In this document: in pieces, positions 1-10,638 of the stretch
How positions within the stretch are numbered: the first letter of the stretch is position 1
Layout of the letters: every line of letters begins with the position of its first letter
Origin: Zasmidium citrigriseum
Lineage: Eukaryota; Ascomycota; Dothideomycetes; Mycosphaerellales; Mycosphaerellaceae
Assembly: GCA_002786025.1 (NCBI GenBank)
Contig: NHNW01000007.1
Span: 186,001 to 250,000, forward strand
Length of the DNA: 64,000 nucleotides
Direction of reading: 5' to 3'
Notes under the pieces: model-generated
What the model saw: the letters and a program-made list of their open reading frames with translations, nothing else
Databases searched by the model: none
What the model was told of the DNA's origin: nothing
Program-made: the position numbers and the translations under genes

Positions 1-2
1 AT

Positions 3-1226
3 ACCGACCTTCCCGGGTTGGCTTTTGCTTCGCGACGACGCCCTCGCCGTAATGGAGCCGCGAATGGAGGTACTGCCCGTGCTCCGCCACGCCGCCGCCG
101 ACAGAACGATGCCTTGTGGGCTCGTGTCTGGCAAGAGGTATCGCGACGACTCGATCTGGATCTGGACTTTCCATTTGACGAAGAGCCGACGGATCAGAGA
201 ACCGAAGAGCAGCGCCGCGAATTCGCCCGATGGCAGAGGAGATTCGAGGTGGCTAGTCGCCAAGGCGCCACCAACCGCCTTCGAGGGATTGCGCAAGCGA
301 ACCTACACCAAGAACCAATCTCCAATCCAGAATCTCAAGAAGAGATCCGAGCTTGGAATGCCTTTGACAAAGCCAGAGAGTCAGAAGACGCACCAGTCAA
401 CACAAGGCGGCGCAAGCGGCGTAGGACAGAGTCTCCTGCCCCTGGGTCACCCCAGGAGCCAGAGCAGTCAGCAGAGCAGCCCCAGCTGAAGCGACCGCGA
501 CTAAAGCGACCACCACCAGAACCAGGACAGGCCGAATCCTCCACGGCTGCTCACCGAAGAGCAGAGCCTACGTTTCTGTCTTCTCTCTTGCACGAGGTAG
601 AGAACAAGCCTGCCTCGGCCGCATCGCCAGCCACGTCTGATCAAGCTGGTGGCCAATTCTCTCCAAGGAACTCATCACCAGTACGATCACCAGCGTCTTC
701 TGAATGTGGAACCCCCAAAGCTGCTTCAACACCGCCACCTCAGCGTCCTCTTTCACCACCCCTGTCGTCGACGATCATGCCAGCGATGTCGCCATCTGGC
801 CAGATATTCTCTCCCTTCTCTCCGACTGGCTCCAGGCTAGACCGCGACGCCACGAATGGTCTCCTGCAGCGCGGCCGTCGTCGGCGAGAGCTTCAGGAAG
901 ACGATGAAGACGACGACGAACCCCGTCCAACCGAGCGGCACTCCTCCGCGTCGCCTTCTCGAGCTCTCTCGTACTCGGCCAAGGAAGAGATACAGCGGAT
1001 GGTCAAGCTTTCACTTGGGTCTCGGTATCGTGACAAAGAAATCACAAAGGAGCAATATACGGATATCAACAAATCGGTGTCACGGAAGCTGTACGATTTG
1101 GTTGGAGATGCTTCAGCACTCACCAACTCGGAGGAGAGGGAGAAGTGGCAGAGCGTCGCCAACGAGGAAGTTCAGAACGCCGTCGAGGCTCTTGGTGCGA
1201 ATAATAATGATGCGGAGGATGAGTGA
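3..1226 (+). CDS. C-terminal part of a fungal PHD/RING-finger-type nuclear protein (5' end outside window)
   Basis: The reading frame is open from the left edge and has no ATG before the conserved text, so the true start and any N-terminal RING and PHD fingers lie upstream of the window. What is visible is about 408 residues: a basic Arg-rich start, a long low-complexity Pro/Ser/Glu-rich middle with several KRRR-type nuclear-localisation-like clusters, and an ordered helical end around the last 90 residues (KEEIQRMVKLSLGSRYRDK followed by a TKEQYTDINKSVSRKLY stretch). That terminal helix bundle resembles the C-terminus of fungal proteins annotated as PHD and RING finger domain proteins, which are thought to act as chromatin or RNA polymerase II-linked ubiquitin ligases. 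The family call rests only on this tail; the catalytic domains are not in view. It could be another disordered nuclear regulator. Confidence 0.55.
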   Translation, partial: TDLPGLAFASRRRPRRNGAANGGTARAPPRRRRQNDALWARVWQEVSRRLDLDLDFPFDEEPTDQRTEEQRREFARWQRRFEVASRQGATNRLRGIAQANLHQEPISNPESQEEIRAWNAFDKARESEDAPVNTRRRKRRRTESPAPGSPQEPEQSAEQPQLKRPRLKRPPPEPGQAESSTAAHRRAEPTFLSSLLHEVENKPASAASPATSDQAGGQFSPRNSSPVRSPASSECGTPKAASTPPPQRPLSPPLSSTIMPAMSPSGQIFSPFSPTGSRLDRDATNGLLQRGRRRRELQEDDEDDDEPRPTERHSSASPSRALSYSAKEEIQRMVKLSLGSRYRDKEITKEQYTDINKSVSRKLYDLVGDASALTNSEEREKWQSVANEEVQNAVEALGANNNDAEDE

Positions 1227-1559
1227 AGCAGTGCTTGAAATCCAGCATGGTGTTGAGGTGTTTATATTCCGCAGGCCGGACCAACGACCAGCGATGAAGC
1301 GATGACTTGTCTTTTGTAGATACCCTATAGCGCCCAATGATGTTTATATTTGCTGTTACCTGACATGTCATGCCATTGCGTCTTCGTGTTCTCAGGCCTA
1401 TCAAGAGCCGTTTCGGCCAAGCTAGGAGCTCCGGTATTCGGTGCTAAGACGCCAGCCATACTTTACGCCCTCTACATCTACTCCGATGGTATTCCGTGCT
1501 GAACATATATACATGAGCCATTGGCTGTCAGAATACATCCGCCTGTAAATGCGGGAATT
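1227..1559. other. Intergenic: 3' end of PHD/RING-type gene and promoter of D-amino-acid oxidase
   Basis: No open frame or RNA gene is supported. The stretch should hold the 3' UTR of the upstream gene and the short promoter of the oxidase gene that starts at 1560. Confidence 0.5.
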
Positions 1560-2863
1560 ATGGCGTCGAAACCTCATGTTGTTGTAATCGGGTGAGTGCG
1601 TTGCCACTGCCAGTTTGGAACTTTGTTGACTGACGGACTTTCAGAGCCGGAGTCATTGGCTTGACCACGGCTGTGTTTCTGGCTGAGGCCGGATATGTAG
1701 TGACTGTTCTTGCTGCTCATGTACCTGGTGATTCGAGCATTGAGTATACATCGCCGTGGTAAGCCCCAAACCTCTTGCTCTTGCACGCCGCCCATAGCTA
1801 ACAGGTTCCTGACAGGGCAGGAGCTCATTGGCGAACACACGCCACAGTTGACGAACCGGAGCAATGTGACTGGGACGTCCAGACCTTCAAGTACTGGCTC
1901 GAGTTAACAGAGAAAGAAGAGAAGGACCCCAAACTGCCGAAGTCTGGATTGAGAGTAAGTCATCCCATAAACCCTTCACTTATTACGAGCATCTCTCGCT
2001 GACACTTTTGTTCCCAGCTCGAAGAATCCATCCACTACTGGGACGGCCCCGTAACAGAAGACCTCTGGTGGGCCCCTCACGTCCTCAACTTCCGCCAACT
2101 AAACCTCTTCCTCGACCCCATAGCCTCCATCAACGCCTCCCGCCCCGCTCACGCCCCCGAAATAAAATGGGGCGCTACTTCAGAAGCCTTCTCAATCAAC
2201 GTCCCGCGGTATCTGGTCTACCTCCAAGAACGTGCCCGGGCGAGCGGAGCGGTGGTTTTCCAGTCTACCTTGCCGACGGATGGGGGTTTTGAGAAGGCTC
2301 TCAAGGCGGCTGAGGGGATTGCGAATGCGTTGAAACGCGGGAAGGTGGATTGTTTTGTTAATGCGAGTGGGTTGGGAGCGAGGAGACTTTGTGGGGATGA
2401 GGGAATGTTTCCGATTAGGGGACAGACGGTTCTTGTGAAGGGGGAGGCGAAGGCTACGAGGACGAGGTATCATGGTGGGAAGATTGGTGAAGGGTCGACT
2501 TCGTATGTTATTGTTCGACCGGGGTCTGGGACTACTATTCTGGGAGGCACGAAGGAGAAGGGGGAGTGGAGTGAGGTTCCGGATGAGGCGACTACGAAGA
2601 CGATTTTGGAGCGGTGTAGTTGGATGGCGCCGGAGCTTTTGACGGGGCCAGATGGTGGTTTTGAGGTTGTCAGTGTGCAGTGTGGGTTGAGGCCGGGGAG
2701 GGTTGGGGGGCCGAGGACGGAGAGGGAGGTTGTTGGGGGGAGGAAGGTTGTGCATTCTTATGGGCATGCTGGGGGCGGGTATCAGAATTCTGTGGGTGCT
2801 GCGAGGAAGACTTTGGCGTTGGTGGAGGAGAGTATTGGTGGAGGGACGAGGGCGAGGTTGTAG
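1560..2863 (+). CDS. FAD-dependent D-amino-acid oxidase, peroxisomal
   Basis: Modelled exons are 1560-1591, 1645-1758, 1816-1954 and 2018-2863, joined in frame by canonical GT..AG introns, giving 376 residues, normal for fungal DAAO (about 340-370). The N-terminus carries the Rossmann FAD motif VVVIGAGVIG (residues 7-16), split by intron 1. YTSPWAGAHWR is the family's flavin-contact segment, GLRPGR carries the substrate-carboxylate Arg, and YGHAGGGYQNS is the conserved C-terminal FAD loop. The enzyme oxidises D-amino acids to 2-oxo acids, ammonia and H2O2. The last three residues, ARL, fit a type 1 peroxisomal targeting signal, which suits an H2O2-producing oxidase. D-aspartate oxidase is the main alternative, as both share these motifs. 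Base composition changes sharply inside exon 4, C-rich before about 2230 and G-rich after it. Confidence 0.9.
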
Positions 2864-3209
2864 AAAGTTATTTGAAGATATGCATTCCTTTTCGACCTGC
2901 GGTCGCAAACCATGCTGTCGCATGTCTCTCGTGGCGATCAAATCGAGCCCAGCTTCTCGGTACATGGGCAATTACTAGAGCGTATGGAGGCCAAGCTTCG
3001 TCCGGTTCAAGGCTCCTCTCGTGTCAATAGGGCCATGTTCGATGGCCTTTGATGTTCGACGCTTTGGTACGCTCCTACTTCGCGAGCGATCAGACAACAT
3101 GTCTGCCTCGAGTGTACAATCTGTCGGTATTTGGCTCAGGGCTCCGGGTTGTAGAAGACCATTCGTCTAGGGCGGTTCAATGTGGCGATGATACTCTCGC
3201 ACGTTGAAG
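2864..3209. other. Convergent 3' region between oxidase and Med22
   Basis: The two flanking genes converge here. Nothing beyond presumed 3' UTRs and terminators is recognisable. Confidence 0.5.
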
Positions 3210-3729
3210 TCATCCCGCGGCACTCGTCTCACCGGCACTAGCAGCTTGCTTCTCCGTAAGCTGCCTCAACAGATCCGCGACAGCCCTCGCATTCTCATCG
3301 GTCTGTTGCTGTACTTTGCTCTCGCCAAGCGTGTTGAGTTGGCCGAAGAGCCACATCTCTTGAAGCTGGCGGATCAGAGTCTGGACTTCTTCGGCGGAGC
3401 GGATCTGCAAATCCATTAGTATCAAAATCTGGAGTAAATTGGTCACTCGACTCGACTGGCCAGTGCGCTTGTTTCGGTCTTCATCTGGTACTCAGTGACG
3501 GCCGTCACGCTGCGGTCCTTTTTGTTTACCTGGAATTCTGGTTAGTATGTGGGCTCTGGAACCGGGAGAAATTGCTTACTGCCGCGAGATCGACGAGCTT
3601 TTGGAAGCGGCGGACGAGTTCATTTTGCATTTTGTCGATTCGATCTACTTTTGTTCAGTGATGTTATCACAGTTCTTGGTCAGGAGACGTACTCATGAGC
3701 TCGCTGGTGCTGCGAAGAGAGGAATCCAT
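3210..3729 (-). CDS. MED22: Mediator complex subunit 22 (Med22/Srb6 family)
   Basis: A small four-exon gene read on the minus strand: 3729-3693, 3644-3580, 3529-3452 and 3404-3210, about 124 residues, the usual size for Med22. Exon 2 encodes RIDKMQNELVRRFQKLVDLA, exon 3 a TAVTEYQMKTETSAL segment, and exon 4 the signature RQLQEMWLFGQLNTLG helix of the Surf5/Med22 family. Med22 is a head-module subunit of Mediator that pairs with Med11 and relays activator signals to RNA polymerase II in the nucleus. The first two introns have standard signals (GTACGT, GTAAGC). The donor of intron 3 is not clean: GTCGAG gives the right phase, but homologs would predict that the exon ends about three codons earlier. 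The family call is secure; the exon 3 end is not. Confidence 0.8.
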
Positions 3730-4093
3730 GTTGGCGGGAAGATGTTGAGCGAATGACTCGAGACGATTTCCAAGCAGGCTCTTTAAGGAGGCAATAATAG
3801 TCCAAATGAAAGATTTACCGGTCGCAAAAATTCATGAGAGACGTGTAGTTGGAAGAAAGTGAATAGAACGGCGAAGCGCGAAGTGGTGAAGTCAAGGGTC
3901 CATGCCTGAGGCAGCAACTCTCGCAGCCGGGCTGAAGTGGCATCGATCCTGCAAGCAAATAGTTATGTGTAACCTACAGGCCAGATGTCTCCTAAGCGCC
4001 GTCTGTTTTCAGCTGATCATTCAGACTTCCTACTCTCATGTAGTTGCTTCGCGCATAAATGATTGAGGTTCGAGAGTCCACGAATCCCTGGCA
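3730..4093. other. Divergent promoter between Med22 and the DUF2235-GTPase gene
   Basis: This 364-base gap lies between two genes transcribed away from each other, so it should contain both promoters. No specific binding site was recognised. Confidence 0.45.
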
Positions 4094-7000
4094 ATGGCCG
4101 TACGAGGCGATGCGAGCCGAAGACGACTCATCCTTTGCGTTGATGGAGCTGTGCAGACTGGACGACCTGGCGCATCTGGTCCATTGAGCAACATCTACAG
4201 CGTCCTTGCATGCGTCAAGGAAGGCGAAGTCATAGATGAGCACGGCACCCGCTGGACGCAGGAAAGACACTATGAGGATGGAGGGGCATTGAAAGAGCAG
4301 GGGACCATATCGCGGCTTAAGAGTGGACTCGGAGGTGATGACTGTAAGGACCTGATCGAGAGGGTGTACAAGAAATGCTGCGCGTTGGGTGAAGATGATG
4401 AGGTTTGGCTGTTTGGTGCTGGGCAAGGCGCCTACGCTGTTCGTGCTGTGGCAGGCCTTTTGCACTACATCAGGAAGCTGAAGTCGACTGGAGATGGGTT
4501 TCACCAGGAATATAAGAAGGCCTCGAAGGTATATGCTGCTTTGCAGGGCAAACGCGAGTTAGGAGCTAGGCAGGTAGGCAACGCTCGAATAATGGCCAAT
4601 ACCTTGCACTGCTGATCTCCCAATCATCATAGATAAACCACATGCTGCAATGCGATACCGCTCCTGCTCCTACCATTCGATTTGTTGGTGTGTTCGATAC
4701 AATCAAAGCTGATGATGACTTGCCCTTCGATATCTCATTCAACGAATCCATACAGCATCTACGACATGCCTTGGCCTTGCATGAAGACCGGCGGGATTTC
4801 GTGCCCGAGTGCATATTCCCAAGCAACGAAACGTTGGGCAAGCTGCACGGTCAAGACCGCAGTCTCGTCCAAGCATGGTTCGCAGGAACTAACATCGATC
4901 TCCTTGGAGGCTCTTCCTCACACGCTGGACTCTCGCTATATCCCCTACAGTGGATGCTGCTTGAAAGTCAGAGATTGGGCTTAGGCCTAGAGTTCCATGG
5001 CAACGCTCAATATGCCCCAGTGGCAGTCGACAATCCTCTCAACCTCGTATTCCCTCCGAATGAAGAGTATGGCAAAGGCGCGGATCCCTGGTCTTGCACC
5101 AGCGAGAATGGCATTTGCACGTCAATGCAGGATCTTCGTAAGGTCCACGAGCTGCCGGGCTACGGCACTCGTTACAGCATCAGGATCAACGCAACATCAG
5201 CTCCGCGGTTCAGGAGGCCTCGCGATCCCTTTGCTAAGAAGCAGAACAAGACTGCGGAGAGTAGTCTTCTAGGCTATTACAGCGAGGGTATGAGACAAAC
5301 GTCGGCGTCCCTATTCAAAGCTAATGTCGTATTACAGGGCCCAACGGGACGATTATCCATCCCTCGGTCTACTCCCTCATCGACGAGAACGTCACGGTCA
5401 TCATGGAGACAAAGCACGCAGAACTCGTACAAAATCTCTCCGAATGGAGTGCTACAATGCTCGGCGAGATTGAGCACACAGTTGACGATGGTATGACGAA
5501 AATTACCAAGCATATTCCCAATCCAGGCTTCTGGAGTTACTCGGAAAACTTCGAGGTGGATGTTGATTCACTACCACCTTTGCGAATTCTTGTCTGCGGC
5601 TATACCGGTGTTGGCAAGTCTAATCTTGTGTCGAAAGTCTTTGGCGTTGATCTAGTACGTGCAGTTGCATAATCTACAGCGCGTGTTGTGAACTGACTTG
5701 CTATCTCAGGGGATCGTATCTGAGCGAAGAGCCGGTATCCACAACGTGCACCAGGAGATCCGAATCGAGGGCCGCGACGATCTCATTCTTCACGACTCCA
5801 AAGGGTTCGAAGGCGGAGGCATTCAAGAGCTCGAAGATGTGAAGCAATTCATCCGGCAACGGGCTACAGAGCCCAAACTTGCGGATCGCCTTCACATGAT
5901 TTGGTACGTTATCCTCCGAGAGCTCGGGAAGATTTTACTAACACTGAGAAAGGTTCTGCTTAGAAGCCAATACCGCTCGCACAACCCAGGCCGCCTCTCA
6001 TGCCATCTTTGAAGCTTTGCATGAGTGCCATGGAGATGTGCCTGTGGTGCTTGTGGCTACAAAGAAAGATCAGTTTCTGAATATGCGTTTTGGCGAGCGG
6101 ATGAACGAGTTCGAATCGGAAGGCGAGACCACTCCTGAACAGCTCGCAGAATGTCGCAAATATGCGCAGGAAGAGCTCGAGAAGAGAGCACAGCTCATGG
6201 TGGATGAGATCTCTAGCCTGGAAGGAGGCCGAGTAGATGCTTGGGTCTGTGTATCCCGAAGTAAGTGTCCATGCGGTACAATGCCAGGAAGACTCCAACC
6301 GCTGACCGACATCAGACGACCAGAAGTCAATCGACCAACTCACAGAAAAGAGCTCATCTGTCTTCCGAGACGAGAGCACGCGGCTTATGTACGTGAAAGC
6401 GCAAATGACCCGACCGGACCTCAAGATTAACATGGCTGTATTCATGGCCATGCGCCGCTACAGGCACGCGGTTGGAGCAGCAACAACGGGCGGACTTTTT
6501 CCACTACTGCCAACGTTGACTCGCCAAGGAATGAAGGACGACATCTGCCGAAGGATCGTGGCCTGTTTCGGAGTCAAAGGACTTGAAGCCAAGCACGCAC
6601 TCAAGGCTATGAAAGACAATATTTCCGACGACACTTCAGTTCGCGGGATGAAGACTTATCTAGGAGAGATCCTGGCTTTTGTCGCAACCGGAAGTATCTA
6701 CATCGCCTCGCCCTTCACGGCGCCCACAGCTGCAGCACTTCTGGTACCACACATGGCACACCTCTTCTTGTGCACAACCTGCGATCTTATCCTCATCCTG
6801 GCGAAATCCTTCCAAGTCGGCTCCTACAGCGGTCGAGCACAGCCCGAGATATCAGACGTCGAGACGGCAGCGCGAGCAGTACGAGACCACATGGAGCCGA
6901 TTCACAAAGCGATTGTGGAAATGCCCCCGTCAAGCAAGCCTCATGCAGTTTTTCGGTACGGGGTCCTACAGACGAAAATACGGGATCTGGTTGAGACGAA

Positions 7001-7196
7001 TTGGAAGAGACTGGCGTCTGATACGTCTTTCACGAAGAACTCGTCGATAGTAATAGGGCGCAGTGCGAGCTCTTCAACCAATTCTTCCACGCTTGTTGTG
7101 AGGCCGCATGAGATGGTCAAGGGGCCTGTGGAACTGAGTGCGAATCGCGAGCCTGTCGAGGCAGACAGTCGGAGGGTATTGCCAGAGTTGGAGTGA
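4094..7196 (+). CDS. Fusion protein: DUF2235 (Tle1-like) hydrolase domain without the catalytic serine, plus a GTPase domain
   Basis: Six exons (4094-4573, 4633-5287, 5338-5654, 5710-5903, 5953-6260, 6316-7196) join in frame to 944 residues. Residues 1 to about 400 match the DUF2235/T6SS Tle1-like alpha/beta-hydrolase fold: RLILCVDGA start, VGVFDTIK, and RHALALHEDRRDF. The nucleophile elbow, normally GFSRGA, reads GAGQGA at 108-113, so the serine is missing and lipase activity is unlikely. A complete G domain follows: P-loop GYTGVGKS 466-473, DSKG at 513-516 (G3), TKKD 585-588 (G4). The C-terminal third is helical with a long hydrophobic stretch near 767-815 that could insert in a membrane, and a Ser-rich tail. 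Function is unknown. By analogy with AIG1- or IRG-like GTPases it could be a membrane-linked sensor or scaffold, but that is inference. Confidence 0.82.
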
Positions 7197-7214
7197 ATCC
7201 CTCATAAGCAGCGT

Positions 7215-8215
7215 TTATGGCAAGCTATTGAGGGACTTGTTATGCTCTTAGACCTTCGCGGCAGAGTTGGGGATGGCGATTCGATAGGGAGCTCATCCAG
7301 TCTGACCGGAACACTGAGGGTACTCCATCACTGGCTTCTGAACAAATCGACTCCCCTCCTTCTTCCGTCAGGCCGGCTGAACACCTCCCTCCCGAGAAGT
7401 GCTCAGCTCTAAGCTCTTGGGAGGCTTGCTATGCGCTCAGATCTCTGCGACAGAATGGGAGATCGCGAAGGACACATTCCAGGTTGGCCGAAATACCAAT
7501 GCTATCTTCGGCTCGTGTTGTACCCTCCTCCTTCCGCTCAAACTCCAAGATTGGCTCTCTCCGATCGTACACATACCTTAAAGCTCTTGAAAGGCTTGCT
7601 AGACTGCTCAGTCGTTGTCGACGGACTTGGGGATGGCTAGGCAAGGGATATCTTTCAGTTTGACCGGAAGCCAGAGGGTAGACTGAAAACCAACTTTCTC
7701 CAAACTAGACGATCAATCTGAGCTCCCGAAGGACCTGTCATGCTCTTGAAATTTAGCGAGGATGTTGAGGATAGCGAAGGACATCTTTCCAGGTTGACCG
7801 TGACATCAACGGTCCTTCTCGCTCCTGTCATATACTCCTTCTTTCGCTGACACTGAAAGATTAGCTCTGGTATTAGCTCTCTCCAAGAGTATATATATTT
7901 TAGAGCTCTCGAACGGCTCGCTGGACTGCTCAGTTGCTGCCGGCGAGCTTGGGGATAGCCAGGTACATCCTCCAGTTTGAGCGCTGAGCGCTGTCCGACC
8001 CTCCTTCTTCAGCTCAGATCAAGGGCCCTTCGCCTCTGGAGGCAGCTCTGGCTGACTGATGACTTCTTCATCGATTTGCTCTCTCCGAGAGTGCACGCGT
8101 CTCAAAGCTCATCAACAGCTTGCTAGAGTGTTCAGTTGTTGCTAGCAAACATGGGGATGGGTGTGCACGTCTTCCAGTTTGAGCTCTTGTGACTGCCCCT
8201 TTCCTTGACTCAGAT
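7215..8215. repeat. Degenerate tandem repeat array, six copies of about 140-200 bp
   Basis: Six diverged copies lie head to tail. Each begins with an A/GAGCTC-like box and a GGCTTGCT-like box (near 7223, 7411, 7581, 7720, 7903 and 8104), has a GGGGATNG core about 46-50 bases later (near 7269, 7457, 7629, 7766, 7951 and 8153), and ends with a CCAGTTTGACCGG-like box. Several units are preceded by a pyrimidine-rich CCTCCTTCTTCCG box and a GCTCTCTCCGAGAGT box. Core spacing is about 188, 172, 137, 185 and 202 bases. No unit encodes a conserved protein. The array fills most of the gap between the DUF2235-GTPase gene and arginyl-tRNA synthetase, so it forms the latter's promoter or leader. Confidence 0.7.
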
Positions 8216-8334
8216 CTGCCTCAGGCACACATGGTCTGTGCTTCGCGGCGCTCGAACTTCAAGATCCGCTTGCTCGACAATAAATTTGTGCCACTTCAAC
8301 CTCTTCACGTCTATGAGCCATCGCAACGCTGTGC

Positions 8335-10638
8335 ATGATTCGTCTTTCTCGGACGTACTGGCGTAGCTTCGAGCGACTCACGAAACACTGTTCTCCCCAA
8401 AACTCTGCGTTTCTCAGCCACCGATTGAGTCACCAGACAGTCACAGCAAAGCCAGTTGCGCTTGAGAAAAGGCAGCTGTTCTCGACGGTGTTCTCGACGG
8501 CAACGCGGTCAGCTATGGCACTTTCTAACGGTTCAGCCGCCAATGGTGCGGCCGCAGCCATGGAGAACGTCACATCTCAACTCCAGACACTGGGCATTTC
8601 AGACCTTCCGAAACCACAAGGAATCCAGCTCTTCCCACAGCAGAACCCAGTCGACGTCTACCGCGCCGTAATCATCGACAAACTACACGAAATCACCGGC
8701 GCAGATATCCCCATCATCAACAACGCCGTACAATGGACGCAAGATCTAAAGCACGGTGATCTCGTGCTCCCTGTACCAGCTCTCCGATTAAAAGGCAAGA
8801 AGCCAGATGAGCTGGCCCAGGAGATCGCCGAGAAGTTCGACTCGCCTCTACTCGAGAAGCCCACAGCAGACAAGACGTTCGTCAGATTCTTCTTCAAGCC
8901 AGAGCCGCTCGCCAAGCTCGTCATTCCCGCCATCCACAAGCTCAAGGGCAACTATGGCTGGAATCCCTACCTGGGCCTCGAGGACCCATCAAACCCAGAC
9001 AGCCGCCGGAAGAAGGTCATTGTAGAGTACTCGAGTCCGAACATCGCCAAGGAGTTCCATACTGGTCATTTGCGGAGTACGATCATCGGTGGTTTCCTCA
9101 TCAAGCTCTACCAGAGGGCAGGATGGGACACCGTCTCTATGAACTACCTTGGAGACTGGGGCAAGCAATACGGTGTGCTGTCAGAAGGGTTCGAGAAGTA
9201 TGGAAATGAGGAGTCATTACTGAAGGATCCTGTCAAGCATCTGAATGATGTCTACGTCAAGATCAACCGTGACAACTCGGACGAGCAGAAGCCTGCGAAG
9301 GCTATTGCCGAGAAGAAGGATGAGCTGGAGAAGAAGAAGAACCCACCAAAGCCCAAGAAGCCCGCCAAGGGTAAGGAGGCCGAGGCGCCTCCTGAGAACA
9401 AGTGGACCGACGAGGACGAACAGGCCCTTCAAAAGCTTACTACCGAGTTGGAGCAGGTTCAGCAAGAACTCGCCGACAAGCCAAGCATCGACGAGCGGGC
9501 TCGTAGGTTCTTCAAGCGGATGGTAGATGGCGATCCACAGGCACTCGCGAACTGGCAGCGTTTTCGAGATCTCTCGATCGAAGCGTACAAAGAGATGTAC
9601 GCTCGTCTCAACATTCACTTCGAAGACTACAGTGGTGAGTCGACTGTGAAAGAGGAGGACATGGAGACTGCAGCCAAGGTTCTCGCCGAGAAGAAGATCA
9701 GCGAGGACAGCAAGGGCGCAGTCATTGTCGACCTCTCCAAGCACGGCCACCCAACTCTCGGTAAGACGCTCGTGAAGAAGAGGGACGGCACTTCACTCTA
9801 CCTGACCCGTGACATTGCGGCCAACTTCGAGCGTTACGAGAAGTACCACTTCGACCAGATGATCTACGTCATTGCCTCTCAGCAAGATGTGCACGTCAAG
9901 CAGTTCTTCACCATCCTCTCGCTCATGGGGCCTCCCTATAGCGACATCGTGGCCAAGTGCAAGCACATCAGCTTTGGCATGGTCAAGGACCCGAAGGGCC
10001 AGACGATGAGCACCCGTAAGGGAACCGTCATCTCGCTTGCCGACAGCTTGGACGGTGCGAAGGACTTCATGCACAATGTCATGAAAAAGAACCAGGAGAA
10101 GTACGACCAAGTCGCAGACCCCGAAGCAACGGCAGACATTCTTGCCATCTCGGCAATCATGGTGCAAGACTACAGCGGGAAGATGGTCAACGGCTACAAC
10201 TTCGACATGGAGAAGATGACCAGCTTCGAAGGCGACACGGGACCATACCTGCAATACTCGCACGCGCGTCTGTGCTCAATCAAGCGGAAAGCGAACGTCT
10301 CGGAGGAGGAGCTCCTGAAGGCCGACATGAGTCTCATCACAGCCAAGGAGGGCATCCAACTGATCCGATCACTCGCACAATGGCCCGACGTCTTCCTCAA
10401 CACGTACAAGACGAGTGAGCCGGTGACCGTGCTGACCTATCTGTTCAAGATGACACACTTACTCAGCTCGTGCTACGATGCCATCGACCGCACCAACAAG
10501 AACGCCAAGACGTTGAGTGTCATGTATGCGGAGAGCCCCGAGAAGAAGGTAGCTCTGATGGCAATGTACGAGGCCGCTAGGATTGTGCTCAATAACGGCA
10601 TGCAGCTCCTGGGTCTCACGCCTGTGGAGAGGATGTGA
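8335..10638 (+). CDS. Arginyl-tRNA synthetase (class I), probably dual mitochondrial/cytosolic
   Basis: An intronless frame of 767 residues charges tRNA-Arg with arginine. Visible class I signatures are the HIGH-type HTGHLRS (residues 242-248) after SSPNIAKEF, and the KMSKS-type MSTRKGT (558-564). The C-terminus LLGLTPVERM is the typical ArgRS ending. A Lys/Pro/Glu-rich linker around 320-365 interrupts the catalytic domain. The first ATG at 8335 gives a roughly 60-residue Arg/Ser-rich extension lacking acids at the start, like a mitochondrial presequence. A second in-frame ATG at 8515 (residue 61) starts a protein like the cytosolic enzyme. Alternative starts could therefore supply both compartments. 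The tandem repeat array ends about 120 bases upstream. Confidence 0.95.
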   Translation: MIRLSRTYWRSFERLTKHCSPQNSAFLSHRLSHQTVTAKPVALEKRQLFSTVFSTATRSAMALSNGSAANGAAAAMENVTSQLQTLGISDLPKPQGIQLFPQQNPVDVYRAVIIDKLHEITGADIPIINNAVQWTQDLKHGDLVLPVPALRLKGKKPDELAQEIAEKFDSPLLEKPTADKTFVRFFFKPEPLAKLVIPAIHKLKGNYGWNPYLGLEDPSNPDSRRKKVIVEYSSPNIAKEFHTGHLRSTIIGGFLIKLYQRAGWDTVSMNYLGDWGKQYGVLSEGFEKYGNEESLLKDPVKHLNDVYVKINRDNSDEQKPAKAIAEKKDELEKKKNPPKPKKPAKGKEAEAPPENKWTDEDEQALQKLTTELEQVQQELADKPSIDERARRFFKRMVDGDPQALANWQRFRDLSIEAYKEMYARLNIHFEDYSGESTVKEEDMETAAKVLAEKKISEDSKGAVIVDLSKHGHPTLGKTLVKKRDGTSLYLTRDIAANFERYEKYHFDQMIYVIASQQDVHVKQFFTILSLMGPPYSDIVAKCKHISFGMVKDPKGQTMSTRKGTVISLADSLDGAKDFMHNVMKKNQEKYDQVADPEATADILAISAIMVQDYSGKMVNGYNFDMEKMTSFEGDTGPYLQYSHARLCSIKRKANVSEEELLKADMSLITAKEGIQLIRSLAQWPDVFLNTYKTSEPVTVLTYLFKMTHLLSSCYDAIDRTNKNAKTLSVMYAESPEKKVALMAMYEAARIVLNNGMQLLGLTPVERM

